Part shown: positions 1-11,706 of the stretch, piece after piece
Layout of the letters: each line of letters starts with the position of its first letter
Numbering within the stretch: the first letter of the stretch is position 1
DNA from: Hygrophila difformis
Lineage: Eukaryota; Streptophyta; Magnoliopsida; Lamiales; Acanthaceae
DNA: 64,000 bases
Direction: 5' to 3'
Assembly: GCA_030278955.1 (NCBI GenBank)
Contig: JAOANR010000013.1
Location: 44,242,191-44,306,190 of the forward strand
The notes under the pieces: model-generated
The model's database searches: none
Seen by the model: the letters and a program-made list of their open reading frames with translations, nothing else
Told to the model about the DNA's origin: nothing
Position numbers and translations under genes: made by a program

Positions 1-330
1 TGCCCGGTGCTACAGTACCGGTACAGTAGTGCTACAGTAGTTACCGCGGTAACTCGTGCAGTTACCGCAGTAACTCGCCACAGTAATTACCACGGTAATT
101 CGCACAGTAATTACTACGGTAATTTGAACAGTAATTACCACGGTAATTTGAACAGTAATTACCACGGTAATTTGAACAGTAACTACTGCAGTAACTTGTA
201 CAGTAGTTACCGCAGTAACTCGCTACAGTAGTTACTACAGTAACTCGCTACAGTAGTTACTACAGTAACTCGCTACAGTAAATTGCTACAGTGATTGCTA
301 CAGTAATCGCTACAGTACTGTGCTGCGTAT
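1..330. repeat. Short-period tandem array inside the LTR
   Basis: Units built on CAGTAATTACCACGGTAATT and variants recur about every 24 bases and degenerate toward both ends. The right side passes into CTACAGTAGTTACTACAGTAACTCG-like units. It is non-coding. Confidence 0.8.
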
Positions 331-699
331 GTCACGCGTTTTACGCGCGCAGGTGCGTAGTGAGCGCATGAATGCCCTGTTTGGCCCCTTTTTGTGCGAT
401 TTTGATTATATAATGATGTTTTCTTTGCACCAATTATTGTTATGACTTCCCCAAATGTTATTGGTAAACCGTGGGTTAATCAATTGGCCCGTGGGGGTTG
501 TTGAATTGCTTAGGGAAACTGTTGAATTATTATATCATTAATGCCTTAGCCTAGGGGGCTATGTATTGAATTCCTTATATGTTGAGAAGCATGCGAACCT
601 AGTGTGTAGGTGCTTGAATATCAGTGTATTGTCATATGCATGTTATTGCATTGGAATTGACGGTTATTAACCCGATGGGTTGTTATGATATTTATGATA

Positions 700-1036
700 G
701 ATCGGGCAACCTTCACAGGTGTTGTTGAGTCCCGATGACCCTGCGGGGTGGATTATTGGTTGTTATTCCTGTTGGCCCTTTTGGGCTGGTTATTATAATG
801 CATGGTATTGCATTATGAATGGATGGACATATTGGAAATGTCTGATCGGGCAGCCTTTACCGGTGTTGTTGAGTCCCGATGACCCTGCGGGGTGGATTAT
901 TGGTTGTTATTCATGTTGGCCCTTTTGGGCTGGTTATTATAATGCATGGTATTGCATTATGAATGGATGGACATATTGGAAATGTCTGATCGGACAGCCT
1001 TTACCGGTGTTGTTGAGTCCCGATGGCCCTACGGGG
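700..1036. repeat. 144-bp tandem repeat, about 2.3 copies
   Basis: Copies start at 700, 844 and 988, each opening with GATCGGGCA or GATCGGACA and continuing through the GTTGAGTCCCGATG phrase. The period is 144 bases, that is 48 codons, so any open frame is kept and repeats itself. The third copy is cut short after about 50 bases. Confidence 0.9.
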
Positions 1037-1045
1037 TGATTATTA

Positions 1046-1121
1046 GGCTGTGATGCCTGTGATTTGGCTGCGATGCCTGTGATTTGGCTGTTATGCCTGT
1101 GATTGGGCTGTGATGCCTGTG
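1046..1121. repeat. 20-bp tandem repeat, four copies
   Basis: GGCTGTGATGCCTGTGATTT-like units begin at 1046, 1066, 1086 and 1106. Confidence 0.85.
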
Positions 1122-1280
1122 GTCCCTGCGGGGATGGTGTATGTTACCCTGTAACGGGTTGGAGTTGATGATATCCTCACCCGTGGGTTCATACCGCCCG
1201 GGTTTAGGTTGCCGGCTAGGCATATTCATTTGCATTTGCATATAGGGTAGATAGGTGTATGTTAGGCCATGCATCACGTG

Positions 1281-1386
1281 CATAAATTGTATGTCTGTGG
1301 TTGAAGCACCGGTATGGGACGGTGTGATGTTTGCATAAATTGTATGTTTGTGGTTGAAGCACCGGTATGGGACGGTGTGATGTTTA
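1281..1386. repeat. 53-bp tandem duplication
   Basis: Two nearly identical units start at 1281 and 1334 with CATAAATTGTATGT and end with GACGGTGTGATGTTT. Confidence 0.9.
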
Positions 1387-2002
1387 CTCATTTGTTTATT
1401 ATGACGTGTCATTATATCATTATTGTTATTTTGTATACTAGTATCGTTTACCCTTCCCCAGCTATTTCTACTCTTGCTCAGTACCTTGCACTGACCCTTG
1501 CAATTGTCTGTTTTATAGATCATCCTGGAGGCGCTGGAGTATGATTTGGGTTTGGGGTATTGAGAGATCACATAGATAGGAGTATATAGGACGCGTTCAT
1601 TATGTTAATGTGATACTATGTGACTATCTGTGGTTGGTATTTGGACTACTGCTGGTTGAGGCCTGTGAGCCTGGGATTTACATACTGTCGGCCGGTGGCC
1701 TTATGTGATTTACAGCTTTGGGCTGGTAGCCCTGTTTGAGATATTGGTATGCTGTTGGGAGGCTTGTAGCCTGGATGGGTCGCTGGAACCGTTAATTGAT
1801 TATTATTGGGTGACATTTTATGTGCCTATGTGTTTTTAATTTATTTATGGCTTCTGCATTAAACCGGATTAATCAGATGATCACTTTAGGTTTACCCAGT
1901 GTTGTACTAGCTATTTTAAATTAGCTGGCCACTAGTTTAGGATAGTTAGTACAGCGGTAACGCTTGCGAAAATCAGGTTTGAATTTTCGGGTCGTTACAG
2001 AG

Positions 2003-2014
2003 TGGTATCAGAGC
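2003..2014 (+). other. Retrotransposon primer-binding site (tRNA-iMet type)
   Basis: TGGTATCAGAGC sits three bases after the LTR end. This is the common plant retrotransposon PBS complementary to the 3' end of initiator methionine tRNA. The following 2015-2277 would be the 5' leader of the element; no gag start is reached before the gap. Confidence 0.85.
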
Positions 2015-2277
2015 ATGTGTGCTCTTTTATCTTGTTAAAACTTGTGTAGACATAGGTGGTGAGTTGTGTGTGGGGTACATATAGCATATAATTGTATTTT
2101 TATTATATCTTATTATTTCTGCGCACACCAGGTTAATTCACAGTTGGGGAACTGTGAGGGAACCATGGTACTCCAGTCATGATCCTTGTTATCTCACAGT
2201 CATTGATGACTATGAATGACTTTTGATCGGTTATTTAATTTTGTCATTTATATATACTGCTTTGTATATGATTGGTG

Positions 2278-2777
2278 NNNNNNNNNNNNNNNNNNNNNNN
2301 NNNNNNNNNNNNNNNNNNNNNNNNNNNNNNNNNNNNNNNNNNNNNNNNNNNNNNNNNNNNNNNNNNNNNNNNNNNNNNNNNNNNNNNNNNNNNNNNNNNN
2401 NNNNNNNNNNNNNNNNNNNNNNNNNNNNNNNNNNNNNNNNNNNNNNNNNNNNNNNNNNNNNNNNNNNNNNNNNNNNNNNNNNNNNNNNNNNNNNNNNNNN
2501 NNNNNNNNNNNNNNNNNNNNNNNNNNNNNNNNNNNNNNNNNNNNNNNNNNNNNNNNNNNNNNNNNNNNNNNNNNNNNNNNNNNNNNNNNNNNNNNNNNNN
2601 NNNNNNNNNNNNNNNNNNNNNNNNNNNNNNNNNNNNNNNNNNNNNNNNNNNNNNNNNNNNNNNNNNNNNNNNNNNNNNNNNNNNNNNNNNNNNNNNNNNN
2701 NNNNNNNNNNNNNNNNNNNNNNNNNNNNNNNNNNNNNNNNNNNNNNNNNNNNNNNNNNNNNNNNNNNNNNNNNNNNN
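2278..2777. other. Assembly gap of 500 N
   Basis: Exactly 500 N, most likely a fixed-size scaffold gap, so the true distance is unknown. It hides the body of the retrotransposon on the left and the C-terminal end of the kinase gene on the right. Confidence 0.98.
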
Positions 2778-4559
2778 CTCCATCGCCTCCTTGTCTACCA
2801 CCAGAACAGGGTCCACTACCTGGTGCAGCAACCCCATCTGAATCCGCGGCACCACCATATCCACCAATGTCATTTCCCACTTCTCCCTGCTCTGATCAAC
2901 GGCCCTCATTCCTGTTATCAGTTCCAGCAACACTACTCCGAAGCTGTAGACATCGCTCTTCTCGTTCAGCATGAATGACCGGTAGTAATCAGGATCCAGG
3001 TATCCTGGAGTGCCCTGCGGCCCTGTCCAGACGCCCTCCGAGGAGTTCCTGGTGGTCAGAGCGGATTCTGGACAAACTAGCAGCCGCGATAGCCCGAAAT
3101 CGCCAAGCTTAACTCTCATGTCTTTCTCCACAAAAATGTTTGATGAAGTGATGTCTCTGTGAACCACAGGCGGCACCAATGTGAAGTGCAGGTACTCAAT
3201 CGCCAGTGCAGTTTGGACAGCGATATCGACCCTCGTCTTCCATGTTAAGGCGCCTTTTCTGTACAATGTGTGCTTTCCGTGGAGATGATCGGCTAGTGTA
3301 CCGTTTGGTACATAGTCGTAGACCAGAAGTAGTCCTCTTGGATCACTGCAATAGCCATGGAGCTTAACCAGATTCGGATGGTTAATGGAGGACAGTATCA
3401 ATATCTCATTGCAAAATGACTTTGTGGAGAACCCCTTTTCGCCGCTGCCCGCGGCGGAATTGTGCTTGTGAAGGTATTTCACGGCGACAAAGCGGCTGTC
3501 TTGGAGCTGTCCTAGATACACAGAACCGAATCCCCCATCCCCAATTTTCCGCTTCGGATCAAATCGGTTCGTTGAGGCGTCCAGTTCCTCATAGGTGAAC
3601 ACCGGTGGCAGCAGACTGGCGGCGCGGTGGCGGCGGAGGAAGATGGCGGTGGGGTCTTCCTCGGCGTCCATTGGGGCCTTTCGTTTTGCCCGGACAATCG
3701 CGAAGCTGATTGACAGAGCAATCACGAAGCAGACGAACAAAGCGGTTATGGACAAAATTGCTATTCGATTAGGGCTTTCTTCCCGGATTTGCGCCCGCGT
3801 TGGGAAACAGATGAATTTCTTCCCAGGGTCGGATGCATTGAATCCGCAGATTCCATCATGAGCTCGGCACAATTTGCAGCTGGAGAAATAGGGGTCATCG
3901 TTTCCGTCTTCATCCCACTCCACTTCAAACCCTAACTTCAAAATGTTATCCAGATCTCCGAGGACGTCGCGCTGGCACACCGGTTGGAAGTCGTCGTGGT
4001 GGCGCGGGGCGGAGCCACCGCACTCTCTGATAAGACGGATCGGGGTGTTGATCACCTCGCATTCCCACGGGCAGAGGCTGCAATTGGGGGAATTCGTCGG
4101 CGGACACGGCCGTAGAACCGAGAGGCGGGAGCAGAAAGAATCCGCGACACGGAAACCCGACCCGGAGAAGGAAATGGATCTATTAACCGCGGCGATTGTA
4201 GGGTTTGGACTGCACTCACGGCGAGGGGATTGGTGGCGGACGGCGGCGGGGGAGAGGGTGAGGGAGGAGGAGTTAGGGTCATATTCGAGAACGGAGAAGG
4301 AGACGTTGTTGATCGCGATGGCGGCGCGTTGTGAGGACTTCGGGCAGTGGATTTGGAAGGAGGGGTGGCCGCAGCCGGGGAGGAAGGAGAACGGGAACGG
4401 CGGCGGAGAGGTGAAAGGGGTGCAGAAGGGTTTGACTCCCGGAGGCGGCGGTGAGGAACATCTGTGGGAGTGTACCACGTCGGAGAAAAGGAGTGAAAAT
4501 GCAGTGAGAAAAATGAGCGCCGCCGGGAAAGGCGGCGTAGGTGGTGGTGGAGGTGGCAT
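2778..4559 (-). CDS. LRK10L/WAK-like receptor kinase, 3' end in gap
   Basis: Membrane receptor-like Ser/Thr kinase of the LEAF RUST 10 receptor-like kinase (LRK10L-1) type. The first ATG in frame is at 4559; the six upstream codons lack an ATG. About 594 residues are visible in one exon. A proline-rich start leads into a hydrophobic signal peptide (about 15-28), then a cysteine-rich ectodomain with the CGG/C spacing of GUB_WAK and WAK-associated domains (to about 252), a transmembrane helix (about 267-290), and the kinase. Kinase motifs are the GDGGFG loop at 340-345, the VAVK lysine at 361, HRD at 467-469, DFG at 487-489 and GTPGYLDPDY at 516-525. The HRD arginine marks an RD kinase with all catalytic residues present. 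The frame runs into the gap at subdomain X. Family role: cell-wall, defence or hormone signalling; the ligand is unknown. Confidence 0.9.
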
Positions 4560-4797
4560 TGTGGTTGTGGAGTCCAAAATGCTTAATGTTGGTCTTCAAC
4601 CAAAATCATTATAGATCTGAACTCTTTGATGTGCTTGGTAGCCTACTTGGAAGTTATTAGTGAAAAGTCCATGGATCTAGGTCCTGGTTAGTGAAGTTTC
4701 GCAATCTTATTTGGTATGTGATTCCGATACCCGGGTGCTTTCACGAAATTCGCGTACTTCGGGGTTTCGAAATGGGGGACTCACGTGAAGAAAATGT

Positions 4798-5254
4798 TAC
4801 TCCCTCCGTCCCATTAAAAGTGGCCACTATTCCTTTTTGGGGTGTCCCATTAAAAGTGACCACTTTCCCTTTTAAGTAAATTAGATTAACCTAAACATAA
4901 TTAAAAACCCCACAATAATGACAATTGTGCTTTCTGCACAAAGTCCCTATATATGTTTAACCATTAATATCTCAAAATGGGTATAAATAAAAATTATATA
5001 AAATATATATTCTAAAACTATACGATTAGACGATTCCAACAAGATCACAATTGACTATTTTTGTCCTTCTACATTATTACGATAACATTAAGTCAAATTT
5101 AAATAATAAATATGGTTAAAAGTCAAATGTAACCATTATAAATTAGATGGATGAATTTGTCAAATTTACTCACACCACTTTAACTACAAAATCTCACTAC
5201 CTAAATTCTCGTGCCCAAAAGAAAGGGACCACTTATATTGGGACGGAGGGAGTA
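4798..5254. mobile_element. Stowaway-type MITE
   Basis: Terminal inverted repeats CTCCCTCCGTCCCA and TGGGACGGAGGGAG (with small gaps) are flanked by TA dinucleotides. The interior is AT-rich and non-coding. It lies about 240 bases upstream of the receptor kinase start. Confidence 0.85.
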
Positions 5255-5494
5255 TGAAGATAGCTTAGGTCAGAAATAGGCTATATGGAAATTTGAAAAT
5301 TATATAAATTACAAAACTGAAATGCTACCATAAATTTAACATTTCTATATACTAATGCTTACTGTATCAAATTATATAAAGTAAAATCATAAAACTTTAA
5401 TACTCCCACATTTTTACTATTATTTATGTCTCACTTCTATTTTTGATCGTCCCGACATATTTGTTCCATATTCATTTTATTATAAATAATTAAA

Positions 5495-6392
5495 GAAGAA
5501 ATGATAAATACATTATTTTTCTTTCCCAAAAATTCAAATTAATTTTTTTCTATTTTATTATCAAAACAATCCGCTACAAGTGCTAATTATGATAAAATAA
5601 GTCCTTTGTTCACTAATTATGTTCTAATTGCCGACGTGGCGAGGTTTAAATTTAAATCTGACACGTGAGAATAATATTAGTTTTTTTTCTTTTATCTTTT
5701 ATCAATTCAGTGCTAAATTTTTGTTTTGTTCCATTTATTTATCTACCCAAATCAGTCATTTTTATATTAATTGGCTTCCAATCTTTCAAATTATTTCCTT
5801 TCAGGCCAGAACCTTCATTTTTTTTATTATTATTACTAATCCATTTATCAAATAAAAGTCCGACATATTTTCGTAAATAAAATTAAACATCAAACCTAAT
5901 ACATTGGGTTACGGTCAGGTGGTTAGAAAGAGTTCGTAAAATTTCGGAACTTGGAAGACCCGGTAACAAGGCAGTAAAATCCAATGTATGAGGTTTAGTG
6001 TTTATTTTTTTTTTACAGAAGTATGTCGGACATTTATTGATAAATGGATTAGTAATAATAAAAAATTTAAGGTTCTGGGCCTGAAATGAAATAATTTGAA
6101 AGGTTGGATGCCAATTAATATAAAAGTGACTGATTTGGATAAACTAATAAATGGAACAAAACAAAAGTTTATGACTGAATTGACAAACGATAAAAAAATG
6201 ACTAATATTATACTCACGTGTCAGGTTTAAATTTAAACCCTTGCCAAGTCAGCAATTAGAGCATAATTAGTGAACAAAGGACTGATTTGGACATAATTAG
6301 CATTTGTGGCGGACTGTTTTGGTAATAAAATAAAAAAAATGACTGATTTGGATTTTTGGAAAAGAAAAATGACGTATTTATCCATTTTTCCA
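5495..6392. mobile_element. Palindromic foldback element, copy 1 (MULE-like)
   Basis: The left half is repeated inverted in the right half over nearly the whole element, for example ACAATCCGCTACAAGTGCTA against the complement of its right-arm partner near 6300. It is flanked by a perfect 10-bp direct repeat AATAATTAAA at 5485-5494 and 6393-6402. Duplications of 9-11 bp with very long inverted repeats fit non-autonomous Mutator-like elements. No transposase is encoded. The short frames in each arm are by-products of the repeat. Confidence 0.8.
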
Positions 6393-6679
6393 ATAATTAA
6401 ATACTAATCACCAAACATACTATCAAACATTACATCAATAAATAAATATGTTAAAAGTTTTAATCAACTACTATTATAAATTCAAACATATAACCAACAC
6501 ATATGTAATTCATAATTTGTTTCATTTGGTCTTTTTATATTGTTCATGATGCATGTTTGACGTAACTTTTTGTTGTAGTTATATATATAAGAAAGATATA
6601 GTCATGTGAGATCTTGTTAGTGGGTTACATCTTTTTGCATAGTTTTAGAATATTTATTTTATATATTTTTTTACTTCTA

Positions 6680-7067
6680 TACTCCCTCCGTCATTTAATC
6701 ATATTAACATTGGCATAGTAAACACTATTTATGGAGTAACTTTGTTTCGACTTTTTAACATAGGGGATGTTTGGGAGTCAGCGGATCGGCTAGCAGATAG
6801 CAGATTCGGAGAGAGAACTGTGAGACAATATGCTCTTCCAATATGCTATACGCTGGTCAATATGCTGTCATCCAAACAGCCCCATAGTTACATAAGATAA
6901 AACATAGTCAAGTGAGATATTGTTAGATTGGTCTAATCACATAGTTTTAGAATATTAAATTTTTATAATTTTTACTTTTATACAATTTGAGATATTAATC
7001 GTTAAACATTTGTATTGGATTGCGTGAAAATATGAAATGTTAATATCATTTTATGACGGATGGAGTA
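6680..7067. mobile_element. Diverged Stowaway-like MITE carrying a nested insertion
   Basis: It opens TACTCCCTCCGTCATTTAAT and closes ATGACGGATGGAGTA with TA at both ends. The interior has the family core (CATAGTCAAGTGAGAT..TTGTTAGATT). A second element at 6763-6883 is inserted in it. Confidence 0.75.
6763..6883. mobile_element. 121-bp MITE nested in a Stowaway, copy 1
   Basis: Terminal repeats are GGGGATGTTTGG and CCAAACAGCCCC, flanked by ATA on both sides. The host Stowaway family normally reads CATAGTTATACAAG here, so the pre-insertion site can be read directly. A second 121-bp copy is at 17396-17516. The TIR form resembles Tourist-like (PIF/Harbinger) MITEs, but the ATA duplication is not the usual TWA. 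Confidence 0.75.
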
Positions 7068-7373
7068 TATTTTAAGATATTAACTCTTAAATAAACGTAT
7101 TAGACGGTGTGTCCAAAAATTTTAGACAAAAATAATGAGACATAATAAGTATCTTATACAACTGTATTAAAAATTTAAATTAATGTACTAAATAAATAAA
7201 TAGTACTAACTATGAAAACTTTAGATTTATTCAAAAATGGAGGGAGCATTAAATTAGGTTGATTCGATTTGCAGCAGATAGACAATAAATTTAATTAAAA
7301 ATATTTGACAGATTAGTAAATGGAGCAGTAATTATTTTAAAAAGTACTAATATATTGGCTTTGAAGATATTGA

Positions 7374-7835
7374 GGGCCCGTTTGGATTGGCTTTTGAAAA
7401 AAGCAGAAGCCAAAAGTAGAAGCAGAAGCAGAAGTCAAAAGCAAAAGCATGTAAATTTTGTGTTTGGATGGAATGTTTGAAAAGCGGCTTTTTCTATAAA
7501 ATATGTTTGGATGAATAAAAATAAAAAGTGCTTTTAGAGTGTGGTAATTACCAAAAAGAACATGCTATTTAATATGATAATAAGATATATTTATAGTGTA
7601 ATTTATATTAAGTAGTGGGGGTATTTAAGTCCTTGCACATTTTACGAGGTGCTTTTGGCTTCTGCTTTTGGGAGAAGCACCCCTGGGCTGCTTCTCCCAA
7701 AAGCACTTTTTTCGCTTTTTGAGGTGCTTTTGCTTTTTCTTAAAAGCCAAAACAAACACCTAATTTCTACTAGAAGTGCTTTTGGCAGAAGCAAAAGCTA
7801 AAAGCACCTCCGTAGAAGCCAATCCAAACGGGCTA
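7374..7835. mobile_element. Tourist-like MITE (GGGCCCGTTTGG family), copy A
   Basis: A 462-bp element with long inverted ends starting GGGCCCGTTTGGATTGGCTT and ending AAGCCAATCCAAACGGGCTA, flanked by TGA at 7371-7373 and 7836-7838. The subterminal arms are rich in AGAAGC/AAAGCAGAAG words. It is non-coding. Confidence 0.85.
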
Positions 7836-7896
7836 TGAGCCGACCGGCTTTGGCCCCCCCTTTTTACCGAAAAAAAGAAGATATTGAGCCGAATAA

Positions 7897-8357
7897 GGGC
7901 CCGTTTGGATTGACTTTTAAAAAAAGCAGAAGCCAAAAGCAGAAGCAGAAGTAAAAGCCAAAAGCAGAAGCATGTAAGTTTTGTGTTTGGATGGAATGCT
8001 TGAAAAGCAGCTTTTTTTCAAAAGTGTGTTTGGATATGTAAAAGTGAAAAGTGCTTTTGAAATGTGTAAATTACCAAAAAGGATATGCTATTTATATATA
8101 ATAGTATATATTTATAGTGTAATTAAAATAAATTAATAGGGGCATTTATGACTCTGCACACATTACTAGGTGCTTTTGGCTTCTGCTTTTCGGAGAAGCA
8201 CCCCCTGGGCTGCTTCTCCCAGAAGCACTTTTGCAGCTTTTCGAGGTGCTTTTGCTTTTTCCCAAAAGCCAAAACAAACACTCATTTTCCTTCAAAAGTG
8301 CTTTTGGCAGAAGCAAAAGCCAAAAGCACTTCAAAATAAGCCAATCCAAACGGCCCC
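7897..8357. mobile_element. Tourist-like MITE (GGGCCCGTTTGG family), copy B
   Basis: A 461-bp relative of copy A, 61 bases downstream of it and more diverged. It is flanked by TAA at 7894-7896 and 8358-8360. Confidence 0.85.
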
Positions 8358-8452
8358 TAAATATAATATTTACAAGACATACATATTGGATTGTTAAATA
8401 TACTAACTGTGTCGATCTACTATCATTTTTCAATCCATTGTCTACAATCTAG

Positions 8453-8716
8453 TACTCCCTCCGTCCCACTACACTTGTCCTGTTTGACTTTTTTATACTG
8501 TTCATTGTTCAGTTTTGACTAAATTTAATTGCAAGTATATATTTAGCAAAAAATAGTCGAGATGGGTCTTGTTAGAATCGTATGATCACGTAGTTTTATA
8601 ATATATATTTTGTATAATTTTTCATTGTGTATATTTTGAGATATTAACAGATAAAAAAGTGCATTGGATTGTGTGCAAAAGTGAAACAGGACAAGTTAAA
8701 TGGGACTGAGGGAGTA
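8453..8716. mobile_element. Stowaway MITE
   Basis: Ends CTCCCTCCGTCCCACTACAC and the complement CTCCCTCAGTCCCATTTAAC, each continuing into CTTGTCCTGTTT, with TA flanks. Confidence 0.85.
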
Positions 8717-8727
8717 CTATATTTTAA

Positions 8728-8997
8728 GTACTTTTTAAACACTTCTTGGATGAGATTTTTTGTTCCAAATCTATATTAAAAGATGTTTTATAGTTGCATG
8801 ATAATTTTTTTTCTTTTTTTAAAACACTTCTTTGATGAGAATTTTATTCCAAAGTTACATTAAAAGATATATATATATATATATATATTTTTATAGTTGA
8901 ATGATAAATTTTTCTTTTTTAAACACTTTTTGGATGAGATTTTTCTGTTCCAATTTATATTAAAAGATGTTTTTATAGTGCATGATAATTTTTTCTC
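8728..8997. repeat. Tandem triplication of about 90 bp
   Basis: Three degenerate copies of a unit that reads AACACTTCTTGGATGAGATT, then a TTCCAAA..TTAAAAGATG stretch, then TAGTTGCATGATAA. The middle copy holds a (TA)n run near 8862-8888. The rest of 8998-9902 is AT-rich with nothing recognisable, including a (TA)n tract near 9773-9822. Confidence 0.75.
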
Positions 8998-9790
8998 TCT
9001 TGATCTTATTGTAACATTCTCCTCCTTTTCTTTCTACTAAGTTTTAAGAAAATTTATTTCATGATATTATTGGGAATTGAAAGAGGGACAAGAATGATTG
9101 GATGCTTGCATCTTACATATTTTTGGTGAGTGTGCATAGTCTCAAATGGAGTGATAACATGTTTTGATTTTGGTGTGGTGATATTTTGTATTGATTTGAA
9201 AATTATAGGAGTAGTTCCATGATTGGATTCTTGACAAGGTTCAATGCCCATGAAATAAAATTTACCCATTAAATATGGCTGCCTTTTTTTTGTTTTTTTC
9301 CTTTTAAGCTCACAATTTTTTAGTGTAATAAAACTCGTTAATGCTATTTTGATCTTTATCTTTCCTTTTCTTTTCATTTTTCAATTTGAGGTTTAAATTT
9401 ATTTCATCATACGTTTGATTCAATTTTAAAGATTATAAATGCCCATACCTGAACTTGCCAGTTACGTCACGCAATTATTTTTAATTTCAGTTCTCAATAA
9501 TTGAAATTTCTAGCGATCAAATTATTAAATTGAGACTTTAAGTCAATCAATGCAATGTAATTACTTACGTCGTTATGTCATTGTCCCTTAAGTCAATATT
9601 AAATGGAGTAAATGACCACAGTTTCATTTCCCTACTATACATTATACTACTACCTATAATTATTTATTTATTTTTGTATGAAAATATCCCTAATCGTGAT
9701 GGCCAAAAAAAATCAATATTTGAATACACACTTCTTCCTATACCTACTCTAGAAACGTTGCAAGCATAGGATTATATATATATATAATAT

Positions 9791-9821
<31 letters not shown>

Positions 9822-9902
9822 TAATTTTTTCTTCTCACAACTAATGGATGTGTAACTTTACATGTTAGCTACTAAAATAGTTAAGTCCCCACTTAATCAA
9901 TA

Positions 9903-10133
9903 TACTCCCTTCGTTTTTTCTTAAAGGTTACGTTAATTGTAGCACTTTGACTTCTATTTTTATTATAGTTATAGAAGATAAAATATAACCAAGTAAGACC
10001 TTGTTGGATTCGTCTCATCTTGTAGTTTTTAAATATTAAATTTTTAGAATTTTTAATTATTAAAAATATGCATTAATACATGTGCAAATGAAAAAGTGTT
10101 AAAAAAAAAAAAAACAAACAAACGGAGGAAGTA
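9903..10133. mobile_element. Stowaway-like MITE
   Basis: Starts TACTCCCTTCGTTTT and ends AAACGGAGGAAGTA. It contains the family core with AAGTAAGACCTTGTTGGATT. Confidence 0.75.
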
Positions 10134-10329
10134 TTATTTAGGATTTCGAACTTACTTTTGGGCTCATTTCGGCCTTTCGAACTTGTACTACAGCCCATTT
10201 TATACAGTCTCAACAAATAAAATATTGAATAAACAAACAATTGGGCAATAATTTTGTTATTACATGGGCTAGAGTTGCGAACTGTGAAGTCAATGGTCAC
10301 AACTCTCGACGACCACCTGAGATGGCTGT

Positions 10330-11000
10330 CAGACTAGTTATATCCATGATCCCATCCCAAGAGACCCAACCTCCACATAGGCATTTTTAAAAAAAAATAA
10401 AATGAAGATGGTTGGGGGATGGTGGTCGACCAATGCCCAACCAAAGACCACTTGGTCTCTTTCTTTGGGCCAATGGGATGGAGACACTTGTCTCCATTCT
10501 ATTGGTCAAGTAATTTTTTTAAATTTATATAATAAAATGATTATATCTTTTATATAGATAAATAAATAAAATTTTTTAATATACCAAATTTTATAATTTT
10601 TCATTCTCTACAAATAGAGACCACTCTTGATATATTTTTGTTAAATACATAATATATCAATTTTGATATATTTAACTCATTTTAAAATTTACAGAAAATA
10701 AAAATAAATAAAAAAATATATTATTATTTTAGATTTTTTATTCTTTACAAGTAAGACTAAAATATTTATATTTTTGATACATTATTTTTTTATATTTCAA
10801 ACTAATCTAAAATGTATAAATTAAAATAATTATTTATAATATTGTGGTTGGATGGTTGGGTGGTTATTGATAAAGTATGTAAAATTTGGGTGGTTGGGTT
10901 GGGATGGATATTGATGAGTTGGAGGAGAGAGAAATTAATAAAATAATGAGATGGTTGGATGGTTGGGTGGTTGGGTTGGTCATGGATATTGGTAGTCTCA
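10330..11000. mobile_element. Possible non-autonomous DNA transposon, class unclear
   Basis: An imperfect inverted repeat joins AGACTAGTTATATCCATGA near 10331 and the complement AGACTACCAATATCCATGA at the right end. The arms are rich in GGTTGGGTGGTTGGG and its complement CCCAACC. I found no convincing target duplication, so the limits are approximate. Confidence 0.35.
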
Positions 11001-11035
11001 AATTTGAAGGTTCATTTTCAAGCTATTAGTTTCAG

Positions 11036-11246
11036 GGAAATCGTCTGGGTGCTGGCAGTCTGTAGGTATTGGTACATTCAAAAGTGATAGGTATGTGTAT
11101 ATGAAATGATGTGTGAGTATAAAAAGTGATAGATGGAGGTTATAAACTAAAAACTAATAAAAAAACAAAATACCGTCTATACATCACTTTATAAGACTTA
11201 TACATCACTTTACAAAGGGCTACAGCCATTACAGGAATCGAATTGT
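11036..11246. repeat. Dispersed repeat, empty-site copy
   Basis: Shares a long stretch with 50762-51210: GGAAATCGTCTGGGTGCTGG, AAGTGATAGGTATGTGTATA, ATGATGTGTGAGTAT, and CATCACTTTATAAG with small changes. The copy at 50.8 kb is split by a Stowaway at a TA; here the same TA is intact. Function unknown. Confidence 0.75.
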
Positions 11247-11467
11247 AGTTTCAGTTCACAATTCCAACTCTGTGGGCCACTTTGTCTGCCTACAAAGTTG
11301 ACCTAATTCATTAACTCTAATTTATTATCAAGAATCAAGGTGTCTTAACGCTGATACCCCTCATTAATTACACTATAAAATCTATTATCACAATAAACAA
11401 AAAAGCCACTACATTTTTCACCTTTTGATTTGATTTACCGGCTTGTTAATTAAGTAGCCATTTGCAG

Positions 11468-11706
11468 TACTTTCTCCATCTTATTTCCAATGCATATTTT
11501 GAACCATTAATAACTTAACTTAAATTCGATATAAATAAAAATTTTAGAAGTTTGATATTTAAAAACTACATGACGAGACGAATCCAACAAGATCTCACTT
11601 GACTATGTTTTTCCTTGTATAACTATGATAAAAATTAGAGTCAAACTCGAACAATAAATAGTAGCAAATAGTGTTTTGTTGCACTATCACAAAAACGGAG
11701 GTAGTA
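11468..11706. mobile_element. Stowaway-like MITE
   Basis: Starts TACTTTCTCCATC and ends AAAAACGGAGGTAGTA. It has the core GATCTCACTTGACTATGTTT. Confidence 0.7.

Larger units (their letters stand above)
1..1999 (+). mobile_element. Partial LTR of a Ty3/gypsy-like retrotransposon
   Basis: The sequence runs from the window edge to a terminal TACA at 1996-1999 and is followed at once by a primer-binding site, the arrangement at the inner edge of a 5' LTR. The left end lies outside the window, so the LTR is at least 2 kb. It carries four unrelated tandem repeats (listed separately) and no credible gene. The open frame near 719-1039 merely reads through the 144-bp repeat, whose period is a multiple of three. 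Ty3/gypsy is inferred from LTR size and PBS type; no gag or pol is visible. Confidence 0.75.

Noticed and set aside
719..1039. 106-codon open frame with a repeated 48-residue unit
   Set aside because: It is a product of the 144-bp tandem repeat in the LTR, starts at GTG, and has no gene context.
3943..4614. 223-codon plus-strand frame opposite the kinase ectodomain
   Set aside because: Antisense shadow of the GC-rich kinase exon; no recognisable domain.
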